The notes beneath the pieces were generated by a model, which saw nothing but the letters and a program-made list of their open reading frames with translations, did not search any database and was not told the origin of the DNA. Below, piece after piece: positions 31,480 to 43,392 of a DNA stretch of 64,000 nt (within the stretch, counting starts at the first letter, position 1; each line of letters begins with the position of its first letter). A program made the position numbers and the translations under genes. Source of the stretch: Erinaceus europaeus (taxonomy: Eukaryota > Chordata > Mammalia > Eulipotyphla > Erinaceidae); contig NW_026647342.1 of assembly GCF_950295315.1 (NCBI RefSeq), positions 31,062 through 95,061 of the forward strand, given 5' to 3'.

Positions 31480-33330
31480 TTTCTGTTCATCTCATTTATC
31501 CTTTTCTTTTCTAGTCTCCTTCTGAATGTTTTATCATATTTTAGGATTTTTGTCTTGGTTCATTCATGGATGTTGCAGTGTATTGTTTGTACAGTTCTCT
31601 TTGTCTTGTTTGTACAGTTTGTTTGAACATGGAAATATAGCAAGGTGGCTTGTATCATGGTTCTGGCATCAATACTTTACCATTTGAATAAAGTGTGGAA
31701 CCCTCACAACTATTTAGGTCCCTTTATCTTCCCCACTTTTAATTATCATTGCTTGGCTCTTCACTGGCTGGTGGTATAACTTTCCTTGTCATTGCCTACT
31801 TGGCTTTACAGAGTTCTGTGGTGAATGCCTGACTTTTCTGCTCCTTTCTTTCTTCCTTGTTTCTTCCTGATGCTCCAGGATTTTACATTGTCATTTCTTT
31901 TCTGTTTGAAGTGCTTGTTTGGCCAATCTTCAAGGGTAAATGCAGTAATGACAAATTATTTTCATTTCTTTTCATCTGAAAATGTTTTCATTTCACCTCC
32001 ATCCCTGAATCCCTGAAGGATTTTTTTTTTTTTTGCCTTATATAGAACTGACAGTGAACAATCCTTTTCACAATTGAGAACTGTTATGGTACTTTCATTC
32101 GGTCGCCATGGTTTCAGATGGAACATTCTCTGACATTCAAAACTAGGTGCTCCCAGGGGTTGGGCAGTGGTACACCTGGTTAAGCACACACAGTACTAAG
32201 CTCAAGGACACATGCAAAGATCTGGGTTCAAGCCCTCAGCTCCCCACCTGGAGGGAGGAAACTTCACAAGCAACAAAGCAGGTCTGAGGAGTCTTTCTTT
32301 CTCTGTCTCCATTTTCCTTCCTTTCTCAATTTCCTTCTGTCCTATCCAATAAAATGGGGGGAAATGGCCTTCAGAAGCAGTGGATATGTAATGCCAGTAT
32401 CAAGCCCCAGTGATAATCCTGCAAGGAAAAAACAAACAGACAGACAAACAGATAAACAAACCTAGGCACTCCTCTTTGTGGTTTTACTGTATCACTTTTC
32501 TCTGTGGCTGATTCCAGGATATTTTCCTTTCTTTTTAGTTTCAAAAATGCTAAAAGTCACTTAATCTTCATGCTTAGTTTGATATCCTTGGGACCTGTAT
32601 GTTTGTATCTTTCCCCAGATTGATGAAACTTTCAACCTGTCTTTCTTCACACACCTTTTCAGCTCCATTCCCCTCCCCTTTCACTCTGGAGCAGCAAGGA
32701 GAAGACCCTGGATCTTTATTTCCCAAGAAGGCCCCACAGGCAGTGTTGATGTCTGTTTCCTGTAGCTTTCTCTCTCTTGTTCAGATTGTGTGAATTTTAC
32801 AGCTCTGTCCTACAGTCCATCGATTCTGGTCCCTGTTATCTCTCTTCTATATTGAGCTCACCTAACAATATTTGTATTTGTTTCTGCAACTTCCCTTCAG
32901 TTCTTCATTTTAGCTTCTGTTTCACTGCCAGAATGTTCTATTATTTCTTTGGCTTCAAGAGCATTGTAACTGATTATTAAAGCACTTTACCAGATGCCTT
33001 ATCAGTACCCCTGCCAGATGTCCCAACATCTGATTCCTCATACTATATCAGCTGGTTGTCTTTGCTGGTTCAAGTTGAGATTTTACCAAGGCTTGAGAGT
33101 TAGTGGGTACTTTCTAGTTACATCTTAGACATTGCATCTATAGTATTGAGGGTTCTATGTGCCACTTCAACATTTTTAGAATGTAATTTCCTGCTTATAT
33201 GGAGTGTATGAGTTCTAGCCAGTCTTCATGTGCACAGTACTAAAGGCAAGTTGATTTTCAGAGTTACTGCTGAGTAATTTTTCTTTTCTTGGCTTATCTG
33301 GTGCCCTGGGACTCACGCTGGTTGCTCTTG
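31480..33330 (-). mobile_element. old L1, 5' region with ORF1 remnant
   Basis: The minus-strand reading around 31960-32030 gives 'GEMKTFSD', the ORF1p C-terminal signature also seen at 8709-8975. Sequence above 32463 reads like L1 5' sequence. It is strongly diverged, split by a SINE-A, and its outer limits are uncertain. Confidence 0.5.
32156..32457 (+). mobile_element. SINE-A, long-tail form
   Basis: Starts AGGGGTTGGGCAGTGG and has 'gggttcaagccc', the family body, then the second tail module ('ggccttcagaagcagtgga', 'caagccccagtgataatcct') and (ACAG/ACAA)n. The flanks 'aactaggtgctcc' and 'aacctaggcactcc' are a plausible decayed target duplication. Confidence 0.78.
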
Positions 33331-34261
33331 TAGTTGCCAGAGGGTTGTGGTTTCCTTTCCAGAAAGAATGTGAAGAGTCTTAATCAAGGAGGATGAGAAC
33401 CCCCACCACCACCACCACTAATATGCTCTGTTGCCTCAGTTTCAGGGTGGGAGAGAGGGAGGACTCTCAGATTCAGACATAAGAAGGCCTCCTAGTGCCC
33501 TCACTCTGAGAAGTGGAGCTGGCTCACTTGGGGAGGAAGGAGACATGGCATCACCAATATTGCATTATTGCAATCTTTGCAAATGCAGTGGACAAGAAGA
33601 CCCACCATAATAGGGAAGATATCAGTAGACAAGGGCTGGGGCAAGGGGTACAGCTGTTCCAGGAGTGGGCACATGTGGCTGTGGACTGTGCTTCACTGCA
33701 TCTAACTGAAGAGCAGCCCTGCTGCAGAGGCAGCCTGCTGACTCCGGACTAGGAAGACTTCCGTCATATATTGCTGGTGGTGGTTTGGCTTTAGGTTTAG
33801 GGTTTAGGTCCTGAGAAGCACAGTAGAATGTATATGTCCATGCAGACATAAGCACATGCACACATGTGAATGCAAACAAGGAGCACATGGGCACCTGCTA
33901 TGCAGCAACCATGAACACAGTTATACATGCGTGTTCATGCACAGACAGGTACACCACAAACAGTTGTCCATGCACAGTGGAAACTATTCAGTGAGGAAAC
34001 TTTTCTCAGGGAAGATACTGTGAAAAGTACAGAATCACTCTGGGTCTGTGACCAAGGGGTACAGTTGACCTGCATTAGCTTCTCCTGCAAGAAACCCAAG
34101 GCAGCATAAATGGTGGCTCCCAGAAAGGAGACTAGATCCCAGGGGACAGTCGACCTGAAGTCCTAGATCAGGGCCAGCATGAAAGGAAAACACAGGACTG
34201 CCTAGTGCACAGGATAGGCCTATCACTCTTTGCCTGTGACCTGGTTACAATGCATTTTATT
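33331..34261. other. single-copy sequence
   Basis: No repeat or gene recognised. A two-copy TTTAGGG-like stretch at about 33793-33808 is too short to be telomeric. Confidence 0.45.
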
Positions 34262-34375
34262 TTTCTTATTTAAAGATTTTATTTATTAGTGAGGAAGACA
34301 GGAGGAGATAAAGAACCAGACATTACTCAGGATTTCATGCCTGAGAGTCCAGTGCTTTATCCACCTTGCCACCAA
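34262..34375 (-). mobile_element. old SINE fragment
   Basis: In reverse it shows 'ggtggcaaggtggataaagc' and 'tctcaggcatgaaatcctga'. This is an old tRNA-like head with the tail 'aataaataaaatcttt'. Confidence 0.55.
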
Positions 34376-36384
34376 CGAAATTTCCATTGATAGCACACAC
34401 TTCCATTTAACTTCCAGGCATGAATCATGATGTGGGTGGAGTCATTCACACCAAGAGCCTCCTGGTCAGACTGAGGAAATGGCTTATGGTTTGGGGGAAC
34501 TTCAGGCTCTCCTGGAGATGGGCCCCACTCCTTAAGAGCCAAGAGAAGGAGGTACAAACAGTGTGGATGGAAGGGCTCTACACAGGATTGGGAGGACACC
34601 AACTACCTACTACAAGTAAGAGTTAGCCCAGTGGCATCCTCAACCCAGCCCTCCCCTGCTGCCTCTCTCCCCAACCTGTTCTCCATGTCCCCAGAGGTGG
34701 ACAAAGAGACCCAGGCTGCCACTCTGTGAATCTGAACACCTCTGCACTCCTGCAAGTACTTCACATCCCAAATAGTAAATGGTACTAAACGATTAGAAGT
34801 AAATGCTTGTGAGCAGTATAAGGAAGCCATTTGTCATTTTGAACACTTCCCCTGAGGTCCATATGCATTACACAGCATTTATCTTTATTCTTTTGTACTG
34901 TAGCAGCCAATCAAAAAGTCAGTTAATCTTCCTGACTACAAAACCATCTACTAAAACATTTTTATACAATGCAAATTTTTGAGATTTATCATCTCCTGTA
35001 CCCATAACTTAGAATGCATTAGGCTGGTGTTATCAATTTTAATAACAGGCTTCCCAGTTAAAATTTGGATCAGCGTCACTAGGTTTTTCAAAATTTCATT
35101 ACTAGATTCACTGAAAACACAATATCCCATGAAGAAAGCATATTTCTCTGGTTGCAAATGGCAATGACTGTGTGAACAGGGGCCAGGACTTCGTCATGGT
35201 TCTCAGATCACCTTGGCCCATTTGCTTTGACTTGCTTTTCTGTCTTCCCTTGTGCCTGCAGCTACGGGTTACTATGACTTTCCTACACTTCTGTATGTTG
35301 AATTAATCCACTGAAATCTCTGATTTGTTTGTTTAGGATTCCCTTGGAAACAGGTGTTCATTTTCAGAGAACTTTGTCACACCTGTCCTCACTGGGGAAT
35401 TCCTCTTAGAGCCTCCTCTTCAGACTTTCTTTTGAGATACATGAATTGAGACAAAACCTTCGCCTCAGCTCTTTCAAGACTTGTAATCCTTCACATTTTC
35501 ACTGAGCCAGCCTGGATCAGCCAGTCTGCCCCATGGAAATAGAGAGGGAAGTGCCTGGACTGTGAATTCTTCTCCAGAAGTGGATCGCCAACATTCAAAT
35601 CACTGGGACATAGTGAGGATTACCGGTTTCTCTTTGGAAGTCAAACACTGCACATATCTCTGTGAGTATCCAGTGAACCTGAAGGTGCAGGAGCCTTGGG
35701 CGCTCATGGGGCATCAGATATACTGGCCGGCTCACACAGAGCATCTCCCTCCCTAAACGCTCCGAGAACATTTCTCTGCAATAGACAGAGCCATGGTGCC
35801 CCTACAGGGTCACAGGGACCAGTGGCCCTACATGTGGCTACCTTCTGTGGCATCCAGCCAGCACTGACAGGAGGTGACAAGCATCAAGGAGTCATCCAAC
35901 AGCAGTGCCGGGATGCCCAGCTACACCCTGCTTGTGCCTTGGTATCCTCCAAATGGTACTGTCACTTGGCACAGATGCTACAAAAGTCTTGAACACCTCC
36001 CCTCCCCCCATACACATCTGAGAATTGCAGGCTAACAGTAGAGCTCTCTGGAAACTTCCATGTAGATATTGGCATGCCCCATGCATAGACAGACAGTTAT
36101 GTTTCCAGTGTGAGCTCAGAAAAGGATGGCTCAGCACATGTCCATAAATGTTCACACTACACATGCAGCAAAGCCAAAGAAAGCCCAGGCTGTGAGGAAC
36201 TGCAGGAATTGCAGTGTAAAGGCTGGAACAGGGCTATGTGTGCCATGGGCTACATGCCTCCATGGTGACTGTGTTTCTTCACATGGAAGTGTTTACAGCA
36301 CTCTTCTCAGAAATAATTGTTTAATTATCATCATTTATTATATATGCCTCGATGGTGAAACCTGTTGTTTCTGGCAGTCATTTT
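34376..36384. other. single-copy block, no gene seen
   Basis: About 2 kb without recognisable repeats. It includes a low-GC part (34870-35165) listed separately. Frames of 60-98 codons are scattered on both strands with no family resemblance. Confidence 0.45.
34870..35165. other. possible conserved non-coding element
   Basis: AT-rich, repeat-free and open in overlapping frames on both strands, with ordered motifs such as 'ccaatcaaaaagtcagttaa' and 'atcaattttaataacagg'. It looks like non-coding DNA under constraint rather than a gene, but I cannot test this. Confidence 0.27.
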
Positions 36385-36399
36385 TTTCTTTCTTCCTTC

Positions 36400-36430
<31 letters not shown>

Positions 36431-36580
36431 TTTGCCACCTGGATTATCACTGGGGTTTGGTGACAGCACTATGAATCCATAATTCCTGACATCTATTCTG
36501 ATACATGTGATGCCAAAGATCAAACTCACACACTCATACTGGCAAGCCCAACACCTTATCTGCTGTGCTACCTCCTGGGT
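36385..36580 (-). mobile_element. old SINE with (CT)n tract
   Basis: A (TC)n run at about 36401-36426 precedes a tRNA-like head in reverse ('cccaggaggtagcacagcag', 'gagtttgatctttgg'). Confidence 0.5.
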
Positions 36581-36601
36581 TCCTCATCTCAGCTCTACAT
36601 T

Positions 36602-36654
36602 TCCTCCTCCTCCTCCTCCTCCTCCTCCTCCTCCTCCTCCTCCTCCTCCTCCTT
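36602..36654. repeat. (TCC)n microsatellite
   Basis: About 17 TCC units. It explains the run of leucines in the open frame here. Confidence 0.97.
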
Positions 36655-36870
36655 CTTTTTAGCAAACAGTGTCATCTCTGGGGCTTGCTGCCTGCCTGCA
36701 CAGTGAATCCACCCCCTGGAGACCTTTTTTTTTTCTTGATAAGACAAAGAGAAATTGAGATGGGACAAGGAGATAAGGAGGGAGTGATGAAGAGAGACAC
36801 CTGCAGCAATATTTCACTACTTGTGAAGCCCACCCCCCACCCTAAAGGTGAGGGCCAGGGTCTTGAATCC
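36655..36870 (-). mobile_element. diverged SINE
   Basis: In reverse: 'aagaccctggccctcacc', 'gcttcacaagtagtgaaata' and then a body with CT-rich sequence. It is a degraded SINE-A/B relative. Confidence 0.5.
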
Positions 36871-37689
36871 TGAAAGAAGCCCTATTTTCAAATTTGAGCA
36901 CATTCAATGCTTCCAAATGGACATGCACTTTGAGAGGGACAAAGAGTAGCCACGACCAGACAGAAATATCCCAGGGACATGTGTGGGTGAGGAAGCCTGA
37001 GGGACGTGATAGAGAGCAGGCAGCCGCGTGTCTAGGAGAACACGCTCTTGGCATCTTCAGGGTGAGACGGACTCTGGGATGTTCTTGTGAACTGCGTCCC
37101 AGGAAAAGGTCAGGCCTCACACATGAATGCCATGGATTTGGACTTCAAAGTCATGTGCTGTCTTCCCTGCAGCTAAACCTCCAGCTGAGCAGAAGCAATT
37201 TTCCCAGTGAACCATTTCCCAGGACAGTCGCCTATGTGTGGCTCTCCTGGGTGGGCAGTGACCTCTACAATGACTCTGGCTGGGCTGTAACTCTCAGAAC
37301 TCAGTGGCCCACTGATGACCACAGGTACACATGGCCAGATAGACACTGCCTAAGGAGGACGACCCCTCCTGAGTGGATGCTGCTAAGATAAGGGACTCCT
37401 CTGGAGTCCCCCTGTCTCTGCTCCCCACTGTGCTGGGCTCACAGTGACCTGGGTTTGGCAACTGACTACTCTTTAGCTGAGATCTGTCTGGGGTCCTGGT
37501 TGAAGCTTCCTTGCAGGACACTCTACCTCCCATCTCCGTTCTTTCACCACTGGCTTTGTGACATCTTCCAGGGTCACCCCAACCTCCTGCACAGAAGCCC
37601 CACCTTGCTGTCACTCAGCCCTGTGAGGGCTCACAGTACTCACAATGGGGTCTGTCTAGAGGAACTGGGGCTGGGACACAGAGCAGAGG
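36871..37689. other. single-copy sequence
   Basis: About 800 bases with no repeats. A 165-codon frame (36894-37391) has an atypical composition and no resemblance to a known family. I do not call it a gene. Confidence 0.45.
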
Positions 37690-37705
37690 GTGACTTTTAC
37701 AGATG

Positions 37706-37736
<31 letters not shown>

Positions 37737-37850
37737 GGAGAGATTGCAGCACCAAATCTTCCTTGAATGTGGTAGGAACTGGAAACTGGGCCTTGCACAT
37801 AGCCAAGCAGTAAAATATTCAAGTAAGCTATTTTGCTGGCCTGGTGAGTT
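37690..37850 (-). mobile_element. old SINE fragment
   Basis: (GATA/GAGA)-rich tail at 37702-37742, then 'gattgcagcaccaaatcttc' and a tRNA-like head in reverse. The same sequence is partly repeated at 38022-38170. Confidence 0.45.
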
Positions 37851-37858
37851 TGTCTTGC

Positions 37859-37886
37859 CTATCTATCTATCTATCTATCTATCTAG
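37859..37886. repeat. (ATCT)n microsatellite
   Basis: About seven ATCT units. Confidence 0.93.
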
Positions 37887-37915
37887 CCATTTCTTTATAT
37901 CTTTCTGTGTCATCA

Positions 37916-38022
37916 GAGACAGAGAGAAAGAGAAAAAAGAAGAGAAGGAGAGGAAGAGGGAGAGGGAGAGGGAGAGGGAGAGGGAGAGGGAGGGGGAGAG
38001 GGAGAGGGAGAGGGAGAGGGAA
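37916..38022. repeat. (GGGAGA)n purine tract
   Basis: A GA-rich lead-in and then about 12 GGGAGA-type units. Arg/Gly and Arg/Glu runs in the reading frames come from it. Confidence 0.95.
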
Positions 38023-38175
38023 TCACAGCACCAAAGTTTCCTCTAATGCTGTGGGAGAGAGAGAATCACAGCACCCAAGCTTCCTCTAATGCTGTGGGGG
38101 GCCAGGAATGAACCTCATTCATGCAGATGACAAAGCAACACACTACAAGTGAGCTGTTTCATAGCCCTGATGAGC
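38022..38175 (-). mobile_element. old SINE with small internal duplication
   Basis: 'gaatcacagcacc aaagtttcctctaatgctgtgg' occurs twice about 41 bases apart (38022 and 38063), followed by a tRNA-like head in reverse. Confidence 0.45.
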
Positions 38176-38764
38176 GACTCTTAAACACAGTAAAGGCTGT
38201 GACATCTGGGTGTGGAGTAGGACCAAGAGGAAGAAAGACTGGCTAGAGGACTGAGTCACCAGGTCTTCTCAGTGGCAAAGAACATGATATTGCAGCGTGC
38301 TGGACAGCAGGAACATCACCAGGGCCTGGGAGGGAGCTGTTTCAGCACACACCCCACACTGTTACACACACACTGGGTTCCAGAAACAAGCACTCCTCTC
38401 CTCTCCTTCTTCCCACATGTGCTGCTCTGGGTCTGCTCCCGTGTGCCACTCAGTCACAGCTGGAGGCTCCCGTGTGGTTCCCTGTCTGTACCACGGGCAG
38501 TTTCCGTTTCTCTAGTGGCCTTCTCCTCTGCTGTCACTTGTCAGTGCTGCTTCTTTTTTTGATTTATGTGTTTCTTTTTTTATGCTCTGTTGTTCCTCAG
38601 TTGTTGTGTTTTGAGCACAAGCAACACTGTACTAAATACCTTTATGACAATTGCACTCACCAACCTCAGGAATTACAGTAGCAACTGAAGCAAGTATTGA
38701 AGCAGTTTAATCACTATCAGTTAGCCAAACAATTTCTCCAGTCCGTGAAAAAATAGTGACCAAA
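38176..38764. other. single-copy sequence
   Basis: Nothing recognised in about 590 bases. Confidence 0.4.
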
Positions 38765-39865
38765 TGCCAGTGAAGAAGAAAGAGAAAAGAAAGAAGGGAT
38801 AGCAGGAATAGACAGTTATAAAAATCTACTGTCCACTGTATATTCTTGGGGTAACAAGAGGGGAAAGGGAACTAGAGCAGAGATACACACATAGAGTCCA
38901 CTCTGAGTCAGATTTCTTCCCCAAAATAACTCACAAATTCAGAAAGGCAAAGAAGAAGGAAGGAAGAAGTGTATGACCAGATAAAAAAAAAAAAGAAAAA
39001 AGAGACAAATGAGCGAAAAGGGAAAAGAGAAGAAAAAGAGCTGTAATTAAAGAGCAGTGAAAAGAAAAAAAACCCTCAGGACTAGACAAGGATGGCTGAA
39101 ATAGACAGTTATGCAAATCTACTATCCACTGTATATTCTAGGGTGGCTAAAGGAGGAAGGGAAGTTGAGCAGAGACACTCGCAGTGAGAGTCCACACTGA
39201 GTCAGAATTCTTCCCCAAAATAATTCCCAAATGTGTATCAGTGAATTCAAAAAAAGCACACTGTTTGGTGGTGTGGGGGCTGGGGCCTGTGGCTTTGGAA
39301 GCTGTAGGATTAAGGAAGAAAGGAGGACAAGAATGAGAAAAAGAAGAAAAAGAGAGAGAGAGAGAGAGAGAAAAGAAAAAGATAAGAAAATGAACAGTCA
39401 TAAAAGAGTGGTGAAAGGAAAGATTTTATTTATTTATTTATTTTTAATTATTTAATTAGCTATGCGGGGTGAGGTGGGGGGGTTGGCTACTTAGAAAGAA
39501 AAAAAAAAGGCCAGAGGTTTCAGAAGGGTATAGACTTAGAATGAATGATAATCCCTGGTGGGACAGGAATTTGGTAAAGACAGAAGCTCAGCAAGGGAGA
39601 CTGCTAGGAGCTGGTCCCCAGGAATTGGTTATGGGGGGTGGGGAGGGGGAGGAGGTGTGCTTTATAATTAAATGGAAAAAAAAAATTTCCCCCTTTTTTT
39701 CTACTCTATTTCTTAACTCAAATTAAGTTATAGTCACCTCCTTGGTGTCACCTCTAGGACCCCTTATTGACTGGCCTACTAAAGGCAGAAAATCCTACCG
39801 TTTCCAGAAGGTGTGGTCAGAGCTCAAGCCACTGGCAGCTTCTCAGTCCACCATCTTCCGGGAAC
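38765..39865 (-). mobile_element. probable L1 5' UTR
   Basis: The minus strand starts near 39865 with 'cggaagatggtggactgaga', which resembles mammalian L1 5' ends (an AAGATGG core fits a YY1 site). It continues as purine/pyrimidine-skewed sequence with a tandem duplication of 293-bp period. No ORF1 follows. It could instead be an unrelated low-complexity element. Confidence 0.45.
38811..39425. repeat. 293-bp tandem duplication
   Basis: 'gacagttataaaaatctact' at 38811 recurs as 'gacagttatgcaaatctact' at 39104. The blocks 'ccactgtatattct', 'gagtccac', 'ctgagtcag' and 'ttcttccccaaaataa' follow in both, with AG-rich spacers that end in 'gagcagtgaaaagaaa' and 'gagtggtgaaaggaaa'. Confidence 0.85.
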
Positions 39866-40262
39866 CCAGTGCTGCTTCTTGACAATCAAGCCCACAAGCT
39901 AAGTGGTGACTTTTGACATCGAAACCTTAGCAATCAACTCTGGAGGCTTCTCTCCCATGCTAAGGTGAAGCTCCCCTGCCCATGATGCTGATAGTCCAGA
40001 GAGAAAGAGGCCTCTAAGCTAGATGCTCCCCCACCAGAGAAGCATCACAGGTGTCCCTTACTGTGTTGTTACAGTCTTCCAAAGCACACTGACGTCCTCA
40101 CCTCCTGTGCCTGAGTCTGGGACCTTATTTGGAAGTTGGGCCTTGGCAGGTGCTCACATTTGGATGACAGCTTTGGGGAGGACCCTATTCCGATATGCCT
40201 GACATCCTCATAAGAGAGGAAAATTCAACAAAAAGAAAGATGACACATAGAGAGGCCCATCT
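39866..40262. other. single-copy sequence
   Basis: Nothing recognised. Confidence 0.4.
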
Positions 40263-40263
40263 A

Positions 40264-40478
40264 GGGGCTGGGTGGTGTTGCACCTGGTTGAGAGCACACG
40301 TTGCAATATACAAGGACTCGGGTTCAACCCCTGGCCCCCACCTACAGGAGGAAAGTTTTGCAAGTGGTAAAGCAGTGCTACAGGTGCCTCTCTATTTCTC
40401 TTCCTCTCTGCCTTACTCTTCCTCTCAATTTCTGACTGTCTCTATTCAATAAATAAATAAAGATAAAGATTTAAAGAG
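40264..40478 (+). mobile_element. SINE-B
   Basis: Starts GGGGCTGGGTGGTG and has 'ggttcaacccc', the family body and the AATAAATAAATAAAGATAAAG tail. Confidence 0.87.
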
Positions 40479-40899
40479 AGAGAGAGCCATTGCCAAACCA
40501 GTGTCCGTATAGAATGGACAAAGAATCCAGGGACAGAGCCCAGCCCCTCTTCAGTCCTGCAGGAAGAGCCACACCCTGTTTCCCCACATCTGCCTTTGTG
40601 GTTCCTGCCCCCAGGCCCTGAGACAGTGGAGTCCACTGTCAAAGTTGTCTTGTCTGTGTGGCTTTGTCCCATGGCTCCAGCACAAAGATAGACCTGCCTT
40701 GTTCTCAGTGGATTCTAGGCCTGAAATGAGATGTGGGTGATTGTGTAACCATAAGGGGACTGATGTGGTGGTGGTGGCTCATGACTGCTCTGTCTGATCC
40801 TTACTCCAATCCTTACATTATAAGTCCAAAGGTTTCCCAGGATTTATCTTTTCCTCTGATCATTGAGGCTCTGGAGAGCCCTTTGTCTTTGCCCATGAT
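40479..40899. other. single-copy sequence
   Basis: Nothing recognised. Confidence 0.4.
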
Positions 40900-41259
40900 G
40901 GCTCCTTGATAAAAAATCAACTACAGACTGTCCAGATAGTCATGATTCCATCCTGACTTCTCTGAGTAGATGACCTTACCAAGGTACCCCAGAACCTTAG
41001 CTTTCCAGAGCCCTGCCCCACTAGGGAAAAACAGAAACAAGTGAAGGAGGGGAGATATGGAAGGACCTGCAAACACCCATATTCAGCAAAGAAGCAGTTA
41101 CAGAAGCCAGACCTCCCACCTTCTACAACCCGTAAAGAATTTTGGTCCATACTCCCAACAGGGGAGAAAGCTAGGGGCTATGAGCTCCAACTCCATCAGG
41201 CCTCAGACAGAGAGAGGAAAAAGGGAAGGACATTTGGCATTTGGATGTAGTAACAGATA

Positions 41260-41336
<77 letters not shown>

Positions 41337-41540
41337 TGAAAAGGAAGAGGAGACTATAAAAACCAAGGACAAATATAGACAGATGTAGAAATAATAGTTA
41401 ACCCATATCTGCAACCTTAAGAGAACTTATGTAGATTACAATGGAGGAACTGGGGATTCAGAACTTTGCTCATGGGAATAGTGTGGAGTTACAACCCTGT
41501 TTTCTTGTAATTTTGTAAATCAACATTAAGTCACTAATAT
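40900..41540 (+). mobile_element. LINE-like family B 3' end with microsatellite
   Basis: 'gccctgccccactagggaaa', 'cagttacagaagccagacc', 'ccttctacaacccg' and 'ttggtccatactcccaac' are in family order. After a (TG)n(GA)n tract the element ends with the variant terminus 'tgtaaatcaacattaagtca'. Confidence 0.68.
41262..41331. repeat. (TG)n(GA)n microsatellite
   Basis: About 20 TG units directly followed by about 14 GA units. Confidence 0.96.
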
Positions 41541-41541
41541 G

Positions 41542-41542
41542 A

Positions 41543-41588
<46 letters not shown>

Positions 41589-41613
41589 GGATGGATGGAT
41601 GGATGGATGGATG

Positions 41614-41681
<68 letters not shown>
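41542..41681. repeat. (ATAG)n(ATGG)n(ATAG)n microsatellite
   Basis: About 35 tetranucleotide units, with a block of ATGG units (about 41585-41615) between two ATAG blocks. It follows the family-B end and may have grown from its tail. Confidence 0.97.
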
Positions 41682-41682
<1 letters not shown>

Positions 41683-42857
41683 AAGTCTGGTCAGATAACA
41701 AGGCTGGTCCCCAGGCATGGGGAAGGAAGATCCTATGGGAGACAGGTGCCTGAGCTCAGCTCATGATTGCTGGATTTGGTTCTCCCTTTTCCTATTTCTC
41801 CATGAAGCCAAACCAAACATAATTGTACACAACTATTGTTATAACTCCAGTCCTCCTCTTACTCCCTCGTTCCTCCCTTTTGGGACATTTATTCTTCTCA
41901 TTAGTGGGTTTCAAGTGTAAGTCATGATGACAATGGGAAACCTGTCCACAATGGAAGTTTTGCTCTCACTGTGAAGGTGGGGCAGGGAGAGGGACTGATG
42001 TGTGACCTGGACATGGAGGGTCTGTCTCTGTGTTTGCTGAGGGTTAAGGTCAAGCTCACTGTGGTCCTGGAGCTGGCTGTGTCCTGGGATCTCGGGGTGG
42101 GGGTTGCCACCTGCAGACTCCAGGTGCAGAGCGAACTAACTGTGTGTCTGCATCTAATCAAGGGTTCTTCTCTGCTGGTTACCTCCATGCCAGTGTGACT
42201 ATGCAGTGATGGATTGGCTTCCTTTACGCCCCCTGAGATCACAGTGGGCTAAGAAGCCGATTAAGCATTTGCTAAGCATCCCTATCAAAATCATCTTAAT
42301 TTCACCAAGACAGGTAAGTTTCTCTTTCGGGAAACATCCTCTTAGGATTTGAGTGTGATTCCTCATTAGCAAAAATGGCAAACGCAAAGTTTCGTGTCAA
42401 AAGCCTGACTGATGGGCTCTAAATTGGCTCCTCTGTCCCAGCTGGAGCCTTTAAATGCCTGCTTTCAGAAGGTGAGCTCCCTCCACGGCAATGAGCGTGT
42501 CAGCTGTCACTCAGCCTTATTTCCTTTCCCCGTGAGGGGACCTCACCTTGGATTGATGCTCACGGCACCAAGTGTCCCCTAGAGACTTCCAATAATGCTT
42601 CTCATTTCTGCCCATTATCTTGTCTTCAGTTTGAGGAACAGGAGCTCGATAATGCTGGAATATTGATATTTCCCTGCGTTGGGTTGTGATGCCTTCCATT
42701 GTTTCAGAAACCCTCACACTTCTTTTTCACTCTTCAGACAATGTAGAAGGCAAGAGCTATAGGCAAGAGCGTTGAACACAACCCTAATGGCCCATCTCTG
42801 GAGGAGGATGACACGATGGAGTCAGGCAGTGTCCAGATCACTCAGACAGATGTTTTA
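41682..42857. other. single-copy block, no gene seen
   Basis: About 1.2 kb free of recognisable repeats. The upper half is listed separately as a possible conserved element. Confidence 0.45.
42240..42720. other. possible conserved non-coding element
   Basis: Repeat-free, with many ordered short motifs ('ccgattaagcatttgctaag', 'cctcattagcaaaaatggca', 'cccattatcttgtc', 'ggaatattgatatttcc'). No sensible frame. The quality resembles deeply conserved enhancers, but there is no alignment to prove it. Confidence 0.3.
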
Positions 42858-43079
42858 TTATTTCTTAATTTTTTTATCTTTCCTTATTTATTGGATAGAG
42901 ACAGCCAGAAACTGAGACAGAAGGGGGAGGTAGAGAGGGAGAAAGACAGAGAGACACCTACAGCACTGCTTCACTACTCAAAAAGCCTTCCCCCTGCAGG
43001 TGGGGACCACGGGCTTGAACCCAGGTCCTTTTGCATTGTAACGTGTGCACTTAGCCAGATGCACTACCACCTGGTCTCT
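42858..43079 (-). mobile_element. SINE-B
   Basis: Minus strand, nearly full length: head near 43070 ('accaggtggtagtgcatctgg'-type in reverse), tail at the low end ('ccaataaataaggaaaga' in reverse). Confidence 0.85.
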
Positions 43080-43162
43080 AGATGGATGCTTTGTTGACAA
43101 GCTCCCCTCCATCCTTGTCACACTATGATTCTCTGCAACATCCTTCTCCCAAGATCATTCTT

Positions 43163-43392
43163 TTCTATATATTTTATATTTTTGTTATCTTTATTTATTT
43201 ATTGGATAAAGACAACCAGAAATCAAGAGAGAAGGGAGAGATAGAGAAGAAGAAAGACAGAGAGACACCTGCAGCACTGTTTCACCACTCACTCACAAAG
43301 CTTTCCTCCTATAGGTGGAGACTGGGGCTCAAACCCAGGTCCTTATGCATTGTAACCTGCACTCCCAACCAGATACACCACCCTCTGTCCCC
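43163..43392 (-). mobile_element. SINE-B
   Basis: A second minus-strand copy about 85 bases further on, with an A-rich tail and a CTCA duplication in the body ('caccactcactcacaaag'). Confidence 0.83.

Noticed and set aside
33790..33812. Telomere-like TTTAGGG
   Set aside because: Only about two imperfect units, and the vertebrate unit is TTAGGG. Chance.
36894..37391. 165-codon open frame, one of the longest in the window
   Set aside because: No resemblance to any family I know, no exon signals, and overlapping frames of other phases are open too. A chance frame in GC-richer DNA.
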